Assembly (NCBI GenBank): GCA_944325415.1
Contig: CALUZW010000002.1
Span: 144,037-208,036 of the forward strand
From: an uncultured Bacteroidales bacterium
GTDB lineage: Bacteria; Bacteroidota; Bacteroidia; Bacteroidales; UBA11471
Length of the DNA stretch: 64,000 nt
Direction of reading: 5' to 3'
Both the position numbers and the translations under genes were made by a program. Under the pieces are notes generated by a model. That model was given only the letters and a program-made list of their open reading frames with translations, searched no databases and was not told the DNA's origin. Every line of letters begins with the position of its first letter. The first letter of the stretch is position 1. This document shows positions 56,631 to 64,000 of the stretch, in pieces.

Positions 56631-57308
56631 ATGACGGTATGCATTAAATCTCTGATACAGAACATGAACATTGTGGTAGGCTGCACAATCGGGTGTGGCT
56701 ACTGCTATGCCAGGAATAATTGCAACAGATTCCACATGACCGAGAACTTCTCCGTGCCGGAATATATAGACAGGAAGTTGCGCCTCATGGACAATCCGAA
56801 ACCACACGTCTGGTTGATGACAGGCATGAGCGATTTCTCCGACTGGGCAACGGCGTGGAAAAAAGAAATATTCGACCGCATGGCACAAAACCCTCAACAT
56901 GCCTATATTTTCCTGACAAAACGACCCGAACGCGCCCACTTCAAGACCGACAACGAGAACGCATGGATGGGGGTCACCGTGACTCGGGCATCGGAGAAGA
57001 AACGGCTCGATGACTTGAAGAAGCACATCGAGGCAAAACATTACCACGCCACATTTGAGCCTCTTTTTGAAGATATAGGCGAAATAGACCTAAACGGGTA
57101 TGAATGGGTTGTCGTAGGGACAGAAACCGGAAAAAGAAAAGGCAAAATCGATGCTAAACCCGAATGGGTGCTTCATATTGTGGAACAGGCCAGGAAAAAC
57201 AACATACCCGTTTTCATGAAAGAAGACCTCCTGCCCATAATGGGCGAAGAAAACATGATACAGGAACTGCCGCAACAATTCATAAAGAAAGTATGGAAAA
57301 AGAGATAA
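56631..57308 (+). CDS. Radical SAM mobile pair protein A
   Basis: 225 residues with radical SAM motif CTIGCGYCY (CxxxCxxC, Cys18-Cys25). 'MTVCIKSLIQNMNIVVGC', 'FLTKRPER' and 'ATFEPLFEDIGEIDL' are characteristic of the first member of the 'radical SAM mobile pair', a two-gene module found on mobile DNA of gut bacteria. It is related to the phage Gp37/Gp68 (DUF5131) family. Reaction unknown. It overlaps the next gene by 16 bases. The MarR-like regulator often found with the pair is absent here. Confidence 0.85.
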   Translation: MTVCIKSLIQNMNIVVGCTIGCGYCYARNNCNRFHMTENFSVPEYIDRKLRLMDNPKPHVWLMTGMSDFSDWATAWKKEIFDRMAQNPQHAYIFLTKRPERAHFKTDNENAWMGVTVTRASEKKRLDDLKKHIEAKHYHATFEPLFEDIGEIDLNGYEWVVVGTETGKRKGKIDAKPEWVLHIVEQARKNNIPVFMKEDLLPIMGEENMIQELPQQFIKKVWKKR

Positions 57309-58168
57309 TCAAAGAGATCAACGTGCAGAGCGTCATGACCAAATCTTCGCTACCAGTAGGAGGTTTCTCAGTCAATCCGTATGTAGGCTGTCCACATGCC
57401 TGTAAATACTGTTATGCCTCGTTTATGAAACGATTTACGGGACACCCCGAAGCCTGGGGAACATTTCTCGACGTAAAACACTGGAAACCCATTGACAACC
57501 CGCACAAATACGATGGGCAGCGAATTGTCATAGGTTCTGTCACAGATGGATACAATCCATACGAAGAAATATTCGGCAGGACACGGAAACTGCTGGAAGA
57601 ACTAAGTGGAACCGATGCCGAAATTATGATTTGCACCAAGTCGGACCTGGTGTTGCGCGACCTCGACCTGCTGAAACACTTTCCCAGAGTAACCGTATCA
57701 TGGTCGGTCAACACACTCGACGAGCAGTTCAGGGCCGACATGGACCGAGCGGTGAGCATTGAACGCAGACTGGAAGCCATGAAACAGGTCTACCAAGCCG
57801 GTATTCGCACCGTATGCTTCGTCTCCCCCATCTTTCCCGGCATTACCGACGTAAAGGCAATTATCGACCAGGTCAAAAACTTTACCGACCTGATATGGCT
57901 GGAAAATCTGAACCTACGGGGCCAGTTCAAAGGAACCATCATGAACTACATACGGGAAAAATATCCGTCGCTCACCCCACTCTACGACGAAATATACAAC
58001 AAAAAACGGCAAGAATACTGGCAATGCCTGGAACAGGATATCTCGGCATATGCCCAACAAGAGGGATATCCCTACCGCATAAACGACCTTCCCTATGGTC
58101 GCTCTCAAAAGGGGAAACCCGTCATCGTCAACTACTTTTACCACGAAAAGATAAAGTTACACAGATAA
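57293..58168 (+). CDS. Radical SAM mobile pair protein B
   Basis: 291 residues with radical SAM motif CPHACKYCY and the preceding 'SLPVGGFSVNPYVGC', 'ASFMKRFTGHPEAWGTFLDV' typical of the pair's second member. It resembles spore-photoproduct-lyase-like radical SAM proteins, so nucleic-acid chemistry is conceivable, but this is a guess. ATG 57293 lies inside the preceding gene, an overlap that ties translation of both. The longer frame upstream is only the overlap. Confidence 0.85.
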   Translation: MEKEIIKEINVQSVMTKSSLPVGGFSVNPYVGCPHACKYCYASFMKRFTGHPEAWGTFLDVKHWKPIDNPHKYDGQRIVIGSVTDGYNPYEEIFGRTRKLLEELSGTDAEIMICTKSDLVLRDLDLLKHFPRVTVSWSVNTLDEQFRADMDRAVSIERRLEAMKQVYQAGIRTVCFVSPIFPGITDVKAIIDQVKNFTDLIWLENLNLRGQFKGTIMNYIREKYPSLTPLYDEIYNKKRQEYWQCLEQDISAYAQQEGYPYRINDLPYGRSQKGKPVIVNYFYHEKIKLHR

Positions 58169-58254
58169 ACCGTCGCCGATTGTAAAAACGGCCAAAATCT
58201 CATATAGACGGTCGTTGGGGAGTGGACGTTATACAGCGGCCCTCCACGGACTAC

Positions 58255-59172
58255 TCAACACCTGACAGAGGCCATAAACTCACCGATTGTCTGCCCTGTC
58301 ATTTGCTTGAAAAAGCGCATTAAATGATTAGGCTCTGAAAAATGCAGACGATAGGCAATCTCTTTTACCGACAAATCGCCAAATAAGAGATCGCTCTTCA
58401 CCTCTTGCAACAGACGCTGCTTCAACAGATGGACTGCCGACAAGCCAAACTCCCTCATGACGGCCTTGTTGAGCGAAACCCGGCTGATATTCATCATCTC
58501 GGCATAATCGGTGACACGAGTCTTCTCGGCAATGTTCTTTTCAAGAAGCTCTTTATACTGATAGGCATAATTATTCAGAGGAGGCACAAATAGCAGTCCG
58601 AAACGGTCTGCATAGAACCGGTTCAATAATAGCAGGAACTGATAAAGACAGGCAACAATCATGTGATAGCTATCGGCAACAGGCTCCCGCAACTCGTTTT
58701 TTATTTGAAGCAGAAGCCTCAGAAAAGGCGACATCTCCTCTCTGTTCATGTCAAAATCTGTGGGATAATCGTGCTGATAGCAGTACAGCAGCCTATACAT
58801 AAAATATTTGTCCGACAGAAAATTATTTATAAACTCCTCTTGAAAGATAAGAAACGTATAGTCCAACTTATCCAAATCGACATGCCATTCCTGCAACTGG
58901 AAAGGCGATATGACCAGCACCATGTCGGGGTGCAGTTCGACTCTCTTACCGGCCAAGAGCATATATCCTTCGGCCCGACGGAAGAAATAGAACTCAAAAA
59001 AATCTGTCTTATACTGCTTGCTAAGATTAAACCAACCCGGCTTCTCAGAATTATCGGCCGTATTTAATAGAAAATCTACGCCACAAGCACTTTTTGAATA
59101 TTTCAACAGGGAAACAGGCTGCCCCATTTCTCCGAGAAACACCCCTACTCTGTTTTTCTGCCTCATTACCAT
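58255..59172 (-). CDS. AraC-family regulator in the accessory region
   Basis: 305 residues: N-terminal sensing domain (about 40-130, 'FFEFYFFRRAEGYMLLAGKRVEL') and C-terminal double helix-turn-helix (about 215-305, 'YAEMMNISRVSLNKAVMREFG' and 'EIAYRLHFSEPNHLMRFFKQMTG'). It converges on the radical SAM pair with 86 bases between and may control it, although its promoter and leader match those of the gene at 63044. Confidence 0.9.
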   Translation of the reverse strand: MVMRQKNRVGVFLGEMGQPVSLLKYSKSACGVDFLLNTADNSEKPGWFNLSKQYKTDFFEFYFFRRAEGYMLLAGKRVELHPDMVLVISPFQLQEWHVDLDKLDYTFLIFQEEFINNFLSDKYFMYRLLYCYQHDYPTDFDMNREEMSPFLRLLLQIKNELREPVADSYHMIVACLYQFLLLLNRFYADRFGLLFVPPLNNYAYQYKELLEKNIAEKTRVTDYAEMMNISRVSLNKAVMREFGLSAVHLLKQRLLQEVKSDLLFGDLSVKEIAYRLHFSEPNHLMRFFKQMTGQTIGEFMASVRC

Positions 59173-59210
59173 ATCCGTTTATTACACATGACAAATCTCT
59201 GGTAGTGTTT

Positions 59211-59277
59211 CATTCAGTATGTCTGGAATAAGTATTCATATCGTTTAGTATTACAAATATATCACTTTATTTAATGG
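59211..59277 (-). repeat. Promoter-leader repeat, copy A
   Basis: Two blocks, 59211-59232 and 59254-59277, recur at 63584-63605 (21 of 22 bases identical) and 63621-63644 (20 of 24). On the minus strand block 2 holds the -7 box TATATTTG (59254-59261), and block 1 then falls in the 5' leader of the AraC gene. Confidence 0.7.
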
Positions 59278-59598
59278 TATCCATAATCCAATCATATTTA
59301 CCGAATATGCTATACCATACGATTTCTCAGTCAATCATGGTAAAGTTGGCAAAACCTATATCAAAACTTTGGGTCGTTCATTTTTTTTCGCAGAAAATGA
59401 CTGGTTCTGCCATAATCCGGCACATCCTTCAATCAATTTTGCAATGTAAATTTTAGAACTTTTCAGAATGGACCCAGAAACCCGTATTTAATACAAATCT
59501 CTGTTTACCATGCAGTGCATGACATTCGTACATATACGGATTATTCAATGTGACGGATTTATGGATGATTTTTTCGAGACGTATAGTATTACAAATAT
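59247..59598. repeat. Direct repeat TAGTATTACAAATAT
   Basis: The 15-base sequence occurs at 59247-59261 and again at 59584-59598 in the same orientation, flanking the 59278-59583 gap, which has no gene and no other recognised element. Confidence 0.45.
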
Positions 59599-59618
59599 TG
59601 TTCGCAATAAAACTGGAT

Positions 59619-60092
59619 ATGATGATGGAAAACAAAGAATTATCGATGGTAGTGGCAGACGCTACGAAAGACCTGTTTCGCAAAACTTATAGAGAGGCTG
59701 CCAAAGTAATCGTAACCGGAGGAAGAGATTTCTCCGATTTCGAGTTTATGAAGGAAAATCTCGAACAGATATTCTGGTTCGAGGATTTCTGTGGGGATTC
59801 TGAAATAAAAATCATTTCGGGTATGGAGGATGGGGCCGACACACTTGCACTCCGCTTTGCCGATGAGTTTAAATTGACAAAAATTCTTTTTCCAGCCAAT
59901 CGGAAGGGATACCATCAGATAGCAGGTTTCCTCAGAAACGAAGACATGATGGAGGGTGCCACGCATTTGGTAGTTTTCTGGGATGGCAAGTCTATGGGGT
60001 CGCAACATATTATCGAGCTGGCCCAAAACAAGGGAATACCTTATAGAGTCTTAGTGTATAATCAAAATAACAGTACTGTAAATGGCTATTAA
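59619..60092 (+). CDS. DUF2493 (SLOG-fold) protein
   Basis: 157 residues with a Rossmann-like SLOG domain: 'VIVTGGRDFSDFEFM' (nucleotide-binding), 'EIKIISGMEDGADTLALRFAD' with the conserved Gly-Ala, and 'ATHLVVFWDGKSMGSQHIIELA'. SLOG proteins bind or process nucleotide signals, often in mobile or defence settings. Three ATG codons stand in a row at the start (59619, 59622, 59625); the first is used. Lies alone. Confidence 0.75.
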   Translation: MMMENKELSMVVADATKDLFRKTYREAAKVIVTGGRDFSDFEFMKENLEQIFWFEDFCGDSEIKIISGMEDGADTLALRFADEFKLTKILFPANRKGYHQIAGFLRNEDMMEGATHLVVFWDGKSMGSQHIIELAQNKGIPYRVLVYNQNNSTVNGY

Positions 60093-60330
60093 TTCTAATG
60101 AATTTTCAGGATTGGAGTTGGATAAAATTATCAACATCCGTTAAGGGATACATCGCAAACGTCTAAGGGAAAAATATCTTTTTAAACGAGGTATACATAT
60201 TTCCCAAGAACTTAGTGCTAACGAAGATTTCAAACAATGAATTGCGCTGTATGCGCCATAGGCAGATGAAAATAATAAAGATTCTATCGTTTTTTTCCAG
60301 TCTACGCAAAAAGATTTCGTTTTTACGTTC

Positions 60331-60338
60331 TATCTTTG
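60331..60338 (+). promoter_or_regulatory. -7 promoter box before a small transcription unit
   Basis: TATCTTTG matches TAnnTTTG, 27 bases before the ATG of a 46-codon reading frame and about 195 bases before a terminator. 60093-60330 holds no gene. Confidence 0.5.
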
Positions 60339-60365
60339 CCACAGAAATAAAAAACACGATACCTG

Positions 60366-60506
60366 ATGAGAGCAATTATGCCAAGTACAGTCCTATTCAA
60401 TGATCATAGTAATACACGCTTTGATCATATTTGGGATGTGCTTATATTTCCATCCGGTATAGGATTTCCATTTCATGGGCAGAGCCGTTTCTTTAAGATG
60501 ACATAA
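60366..60506 (+). CDS. Possible small protein of 46 residues
   Basis: Reading frame ATG to TAA, too short for most gene finders, with protein starting MRAIMPSTVLFNDHSNTR and ending GFPFHGQSRFFKMT. No signal peptide or membrane segment, and no family recognised. It lies between a good -7 box and an intrinsic terminator, so a short transcript is likely even if this peptide is not real. It could also be the leader peptide of an attenuator for the HTH gene and rtcB. Confidence 0.35.
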   Translation: MRAIMPSTVLFNDHSNTRFDHIWDVLIFPSGIGFPFHGQSRFFKMT

Positions 60507-60533
60507 AGCAAGCCTTTTTGAGAACCATGATAG

Positions 60534-60575
60534 AAGAGTTGGACGTTCCTTGCCGGGAATATCCAACTCTTTTTT
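60534..60575 (+). terminator. Intrinsic terminator or attenuator before the HTH gene
   Basis: Stem 60534-60543 with 60562-60571, an inner TTCC/GGAA pairing in the loop, and a T run to 60575. It lies between the small reading frame and the ATG at 60599, so it either ends the small unit or attenuates the downstream genes. Confidence 0.65.
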
Positions 60576-60598
60576 ATTACCCTAAAACAGAAAACGCT

Positions 60599-61006
60599 AT
60601 GCCAGTAAACAAGAATGCCTTGATCAGATACAAGGTGATAGATAATTGTTTAAGAAACAAATACAGGCGGTGGACACTCGACGATCTGGTAGACGCCTGC
60701 AGTGAGGCACTCTACGAAATGGAAGGTATCACCAAAGGGGTCAGCACCCGAACTGTACAGATGGATATACAGATGATGAGATCTGACAAATTGGGCTATA
60801 AAGCTCCTATTGAGGTATATGAAAGGATATACTACAGATATTCCGACCCGGATTATTCCATTACACAGATGCCTCTCTCCCTGGACGACTGCAAGCTGTT
60901 GAAGAAAGCCATTTACTTGATAGGAAACAACGGTAGCGATGCAGAAACGAAACAGGTACTCGCCCAAGTAAAGGAGCGACTTTCTTCCATCTTGAATTAT
61001 GTCTAA
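60599..61006 (+). CDS. HTH domain of a WYL-type regulator lacking the WYL domain
   Basis: 135 residues. The N-terminal 100 residues (MPVNKNALIRYKVIDNCLRNKYRRWT, 'GVSTRTVQMDIQMMRSDKLGYKAPI') match the DNA-binding part of Bacteroidetes WYL regulators, which are about 330 residues long. The sensor domain is missing: the protein stops after a short helical tail with TAA-type stop at 61006. It lies 100 bases before rtcB, a common partner, so it may still control it. An in-frame start at 60518 would cross the terminator hairpin and is not favoured. Confidence 0.75.
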   Translation: MPVNKNALIRYKVIDNCLRNKYRRWTLDDLVDACSEALYEMEGITKGVSTRTVQMDIQMMRSDKLGYKAPIEVYERIYYRYSDPDYSITQMPLSLDDCKLLKKAIYLIGNNGSDAETKQVLAQVKERLSSILNYV

Positions 61007-61106
61007 GAGATAATAACCATTAAATACAAAATAACGAATCCGATTGTGCCGCCATTTGGCTCACTGTAAAGTGCAATTTTATGGCACAGTCACTAATTTA
61101 TCCATT

Positions 61107-62372
61107 ATGAAGACTATAGAGAATTACAATGTAAAGATTTTTACCGATGGTATTGAGGGTATGGCCGAAGAACAAATCAGGCAACTGCTTTCCATCGATG
61201 TGTTCGGTCAATGCAAAATCCGCATCATGCCCGATGTGCATGCGGGGGCAGGTTGTGTAATTGGTTTTACCGGCAATTTGGGCGATAAGGTGATACCGAA
61301 TATCGTAGGTGTAGATATAGGCTGCGGCATATTGGTGCAGCCGTTCCGTTGCGTAAAAGAAATTGACTATCACGCACTGAATGAGTATATATTGCGATAC
61401 ATTCCGTCGGGACGGAATTTCCGTGATGACAAGTATGCCCCGCTTCCGCTTCAATATATGGATGTGTATCGAGAAGCCAAAGAGCTGATCAAGCAACTGC
61501 GTTGTTATCGGGAGCTGAAAGAGATACGCCGACTGCACCTTTCAATCGGATCACTGGGTGGTGGCAACCACTTCATCGAGCTGGATAAGGACGAAGATGG
61601 ACTGGTGTATCTGGCCGTACACACGGGAAGCCGGAACTTGGGAAAGCAGGTAGCAGTCATTTATCAGAAACTGGCAGAAAAATCCCAGTCGGGATGGGAT
61701 AAGTTGATAGAGGAACAAAACCGAATGATTAAAGAATATAAGGAAACGGGCCGAAAGAGTGAACTGCAAGATGCCATCCGCGAGCTACACAACTCTTTCA
61801 AAATGCGAAAACCTGCCATACCGCCCCAATTATCGTACCTGACGGGCGATTTCCGTGAAGATTATCTGCACGATATGCGTCTCTGTCAACGTTGGGCCAT
61901 ACTGAACCGTCGGCTCATTGTCGACCTCCTGATGGATTATCTCATGTTGCAGGAAAATACCGAAGCGAAACATTCTGAACAGGCATTCGAGAGCGTGCAT
62001 AATTATATCGGCGATGACAATATTATCCGCAAGGGAGCCATTTCGGCATACGCCGGACAGAAATGTTTCATACCCCTGAATATGCGGGATGGTTCGTTGA
62101 TATGCATCGGCAAAGGCAATCCCGATTGGAACAATTCCGCCCCGCACGGCGCAGGGCGTGTGATGAGCAGAAGCAAGGCTTTCAAAACCATCACGATGGA
62201 TGAGTTCCGCCAGTCCATGCAAGGCATATATACCGAAAGCCTGTCGGAAGAGACCAAGGATGAATCGCCGATGGTGTACAAACCCAAAGACGAAATCATC
62301 GAAAACATAAAAGATACCGTGGAAATTGTCAATGTGGTCAAACCTATTTACAACTTTAAGGCTGCAGAATAA
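61107..62372 (+). CDS. rtcB: RNA-splicing ligase RtcB
   Basis: GTP- and manganese-dependent ligase that joins 2',3'-cyclic phosphate or 3'-phosphate ends to 5'-OH ends, used in RNA repair. 421 residues. Metal and GTP ligands are present: MPDVHAGAG, GVDIGCGI, GGGNHFIE, HTGSRNLG, SVHNYIG, and SAPHGAGR with the His that becomes guanylylated. ATG 61107 begins the conserved MKTIENYNVKIF; the longer frame does not start with ATG. No archease gene is nearby. Full length and likely active. Confidence 0.95.
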   Translation: MKTIENYNVKIFTDGIEGMAEEQIRQLLSIDVFGQCKIRIMPDVHAGAGCVIGFTGNLGDKVIPNIVGVDIGCGILVQPFRCVKEIDYHALNEYILRYIPSGRNFRDDKYAPLPLQYMDVYREAKELIKQLRCYRELKEIRRLHLSIGSLGGGNHFIELDKDEDGLVYLAVHTGSRNLGKQVAVIYQKLAEKSQSGWDKLIEEQNRMIKEYKETGRKSELQDAIRELHNSFKMRKPAIPPQLSYLTGDFREDYLHDMRLCQRWAILNRRLIVDLLMDYLMLQENTEAKHSEQAFESVHNYIGDDNIIRKGAISAYAGQKCFIPLNMRDGSLICIGKGNPDWNNSAPHGAGRVMSRSKAFKTITMDEFRQSMQGIYTESLSEETKDESPMVYKPKDEIIENIKDTVEIVNVVKPIYNFKAAE

Positions 62373-62419
62373 TCCGGTTCACCGATTGACCGTATCACAC
62401 TTGAAATCCGAAAGTAGAA

Positions 62420-62460
62420 GTCAGGGCTTTGCGAAGGTTTCCCTCTCGCAAAGCCCTGAC
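62420..62460 (+). terminator. Terminator after rtcB
   Basis: Perfect 15-bp stem GTCAGGGCTTTGCGA with its complement ending at 62460. Confidence 0.75.
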
Positions 62461-62882
62461 TAATTTCTAAAATAGAACCGCATGCCTATATGAATGCCAG
62501 ACAAAATTCAAGCCAATAATTACCGGTACAACAAACTGGCACACCACCCATTGAGCCTCGGAGCCTATTGGGGTAACCTCAGGTCCTGCTTCGTAAATCC
62601 AATGTTGAATCAATAAATGAACATTAAATTGTTCATGATTGAGAATATTCCGCCAAAGGAGCGATTTCATCAGATTTTATTTGTACTGTGGTTCTGTCTG
62701 ATGATGTTTTGTGAGTTTTTATTTGCAACACTATTTAAGCGAATCTTCTGACATGACATAGTGCTATGTAATGTATTATTACTCACCACCTTTAATAGTT
62801 CATATAGAAAAACGTTACGGAATTAACTATGATGAGACAGAAATATTATGACAACCTAATGCCGGTTTATGAAAAGTAGGGC
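62461..62882. other. A+T-rich intergenic stretch
   Basis: No gene supported. A 16-codon frame (MMRQKYYDNLMPVYEK) ends just before the zinc-ribbon fragment at 62883. Confidence 0.4.
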
Positions 62883-62984
62883 ATGGATGTAAAGAACTTC
62901 AACTGTCCAAATAAAGACTCTCCATGTAAGGGGCTCAATAATGGACGGTTTGCACGGGATCTGCGTTCTCTCAATATAACCTGA
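62883..62984 (+). pseudogene. Fragment resembling the zinc-ribbon of an IS1-type InsA protein
   Basis: A 33-residue frame with FNCPNKDSPCKGLNNG. The pattern CPN-x2-3-C-x-G-x2-NG is that at the start of InsA-like transposase regulators. It then ends in TGA without the second zinc knuckle or helix-turn-helix, so it is probably a remnant of an insertion element. Confidence 0.35.
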
Positions 62985-63043
62985 TATGGTGTATTGTAAG
63001 TTTTTTAAGAGTGATATTTCTTTGCCGATTCCTGTTCTTCTTA

Positions 63044-63541
63044 TTATTGTTGAAACACTATCTGGTTGAATAATAGTTTTTGGAGTATCTCAAGTATTTT
63101 CGGGATCAATTCATCTTCAGATACCGGAATGTGGATGTCATTATTTTTCTTATACGGGACATTGATAGTTTTAGCGATTTCTTCTAATTTCCAATGGCTA
63201 TTTGTACGAGTTAAACTTATTGATAGTTCCCATTCTCCCATATATGCGTGTGGTTGAATACATACACCAAAATCCTTATAATCAAATCCAATCACACCAT
63301 TTTCTATGCTGATTGCATTTTGAATACTATTATCTTCAACATACTTTTGGATGGCTGCATCTATTTGCTTCCTCTTCTCCTGGTTGTACTGTTCCGCAAT
63401 TTCTTCTTGGGCTGACAGGACTTCACTCATGGCCTCTTCTAATTGGTCATAGATTTCATTAAGAGCCTTAATCTTTTCCTGTGTGCTGAGATCTTCTAAC
63501 TCATTTAGTACATCTTCAATATCAAAGTCAATCATAATCAT
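63044..63541 (-). CDS. Uncharacterised protein with N-terminal coiled coil
   Basis: 165 residues, no family recognised. N-terminal part (about 5-75) is highly charged and helical, probably a coiled coil (EDLSTQEKIKALNEIY, EEAMSEVLSAQEEIAEQYNQ). The C-terminal part has alternating strands (NAISIENGVIGFDYKDFGV, GEWELSISLTRTNSHW) and a final helix. No signal peptide. Its promoter and leader are near copies of those of the AraC gene at 59172. Confidence 0.6.
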   Translation of the reverse strand: MIMIDFDIEDVLNELEDLSTQEKIKALNEIYDQLEEAMSEVLSAQEEIAEQYNQEKRKQIDAAIQKYVEDNSIQNAISIENGVIGFDYKDFGVCIQPHAYMGEWELSISLTRTNSHWKLEEIAKTINVPYKKNNDIHIPVSEDELIPKILEILQKLLFNQIVFQQ

Positions 63542-63583
63542 ATTATTTATTGATTACAAAAACTATTTATTAGTTAGTATTTC

Positions 63584-63644
63584 CATTCAGTATGTCCGGA
63601 ATAAGCCTTCTGACTTTTTGCAAATATATCATTTTATTTGATAC
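63584..63644 (-). repeat. Promoter-leader repeat, copy B
   Basis: Partner of the repeat at 59211-59277. Here the -7 box TATATTTG lies at 63621-63628 (minus strand) and the 22-base leader block at 63584-63605, upstream of the ATG at 63541. Confidence 0.7.
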
Positions 63645-63835
63645 ATCGCACATCCCGATGCAGCATCAAATGCCTGCTGACTATCAATAGTTTACGGCTT
63701 AAAAGATAGGAACCTCAAAAATTTACTTGTTTTTTTGCGAAAAATCGAAGATTTAACGTTTTTTTTATCGACTTCCTCCGAACAGAGGGGAAAATGGCAA
63801 AATCCTCCCTTTTGGGCCCCGACTGACCTCGTCTG

Positions 63836-63843
63836 CAAAGATA
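63836..63843 (-). promoter_or_regulatory. -7 promoter box, minus strand, target unclear
   Basis: On the minus strand TATCTTTG. It could feed the gene at 63044 through a long leader. The 67-codon frame overlapping it is not supported as a gene. 63645-64000 holds nothing else recognised. Confidence 0.35.
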
Positions 63844-64000
63844 GAGCATATCGGGGTTTATTTCGCCAAAACGGGCTATAAAATCGAGGATGGATTCACG
63901 AATATTTTCGGGTTTCAAGTGTGGTGTTTGGTGCTTGATTGGACTGGCCGTTTGGGACTGACCTTTACAACCGGATTGTTTATAAGATTTGCAGCCAAAA

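Noticed and set aside
62467..62670. Minus-strand frame of 67 codons after rtcB
   Set aside because: No recognisable content; lies in A+T-rich gap sequence.
63715..63918. Minus-strand frame of 67 codons at the right edge
   Set aside because: It contains a full -7 promoter box in its own strand, and the text looks like leader sequence.

Overview
The window reads as chromosomal DNA of a gut-type Bacteroidales bacterium. Evidence: promoters with the Bacteroidetes -7 element TAnnTTTG stand in front of many genes, there are carbohydrate-active enzymes typical of the order (GH97, GH3, GH31, GH43, PL11), and two PL11 enzymes end in a type IX secretion sorting domain. The first 52 kb are fairly G+C rich. 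With type IX secretion this suggests a Barnesiella-like lineage, but the genus is only a guess. No rRNA, tRNA or CRISPR array was seen.

Layout. 1-10 kb: start of a UvrD/PcrA helicase; a GH97 glycosidase; an OmpR-type two-component system followed by two PepSY-like envelope proteins that share its operator; small conserved proteins; ettA, def and ruvX. 10-27 kb: two tandem secreted PL11 rhamnogalacturonan lyases, a GH31 plus GH3 operon, a SPOR lipoprotein, a purine permease, an SGNH esterase and a GH43 enzyme. 26-33 kb and 40-47 kb: two tripartite RND efflux operons, each with a divergent AraC regulator. 33-40 kb: a compact seven-gene run encoding a NapH/NapG-like ferredoxin fusion with an internal twin-arginine motif, a Tat-exported Fe-S aldo/keto reductase lipoprotein, DUF1893, a TonB-dependent receptor, an ECF S component, TatA and TatC. 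It looks like one envelope redox/uptake system carried with its own translocase. 47-52.6 kb: a DUF3089 hydrolase, an alcohol dehydrogenase, a YczE-cytidylate-kinase fusion, a glutaredoxin-like protein, an AEC transporter and an FKBP isomerase.

52.6-64 kb is accessory DNA. It is visibly more A+T rich and holds decayed genes. It carries a Fic protein that ends early, an operon of two atypical sirtuins (catalytic His replaced by Gln and by Glu) with an HD hydrolase, the radical SAM mobile pair A/B, an AraC regulator, a DUF2493/SLOG protein, a small free-standing transcription unit, a WYL-type regulator lacking its WYL domain, an RtcB RNA ligase, a transposase-like zinc-ribbon fragment, and an unknown coiled-coil protein. 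A promoter-plus-leader repeat occurs at 59.2 and 63.6 kb.

The most promising leads are the Tat-linked ferredoxin/receptor cluster, the sirtuin-HD operon, and the shared 11-bp-spaced operator of the two-component system.
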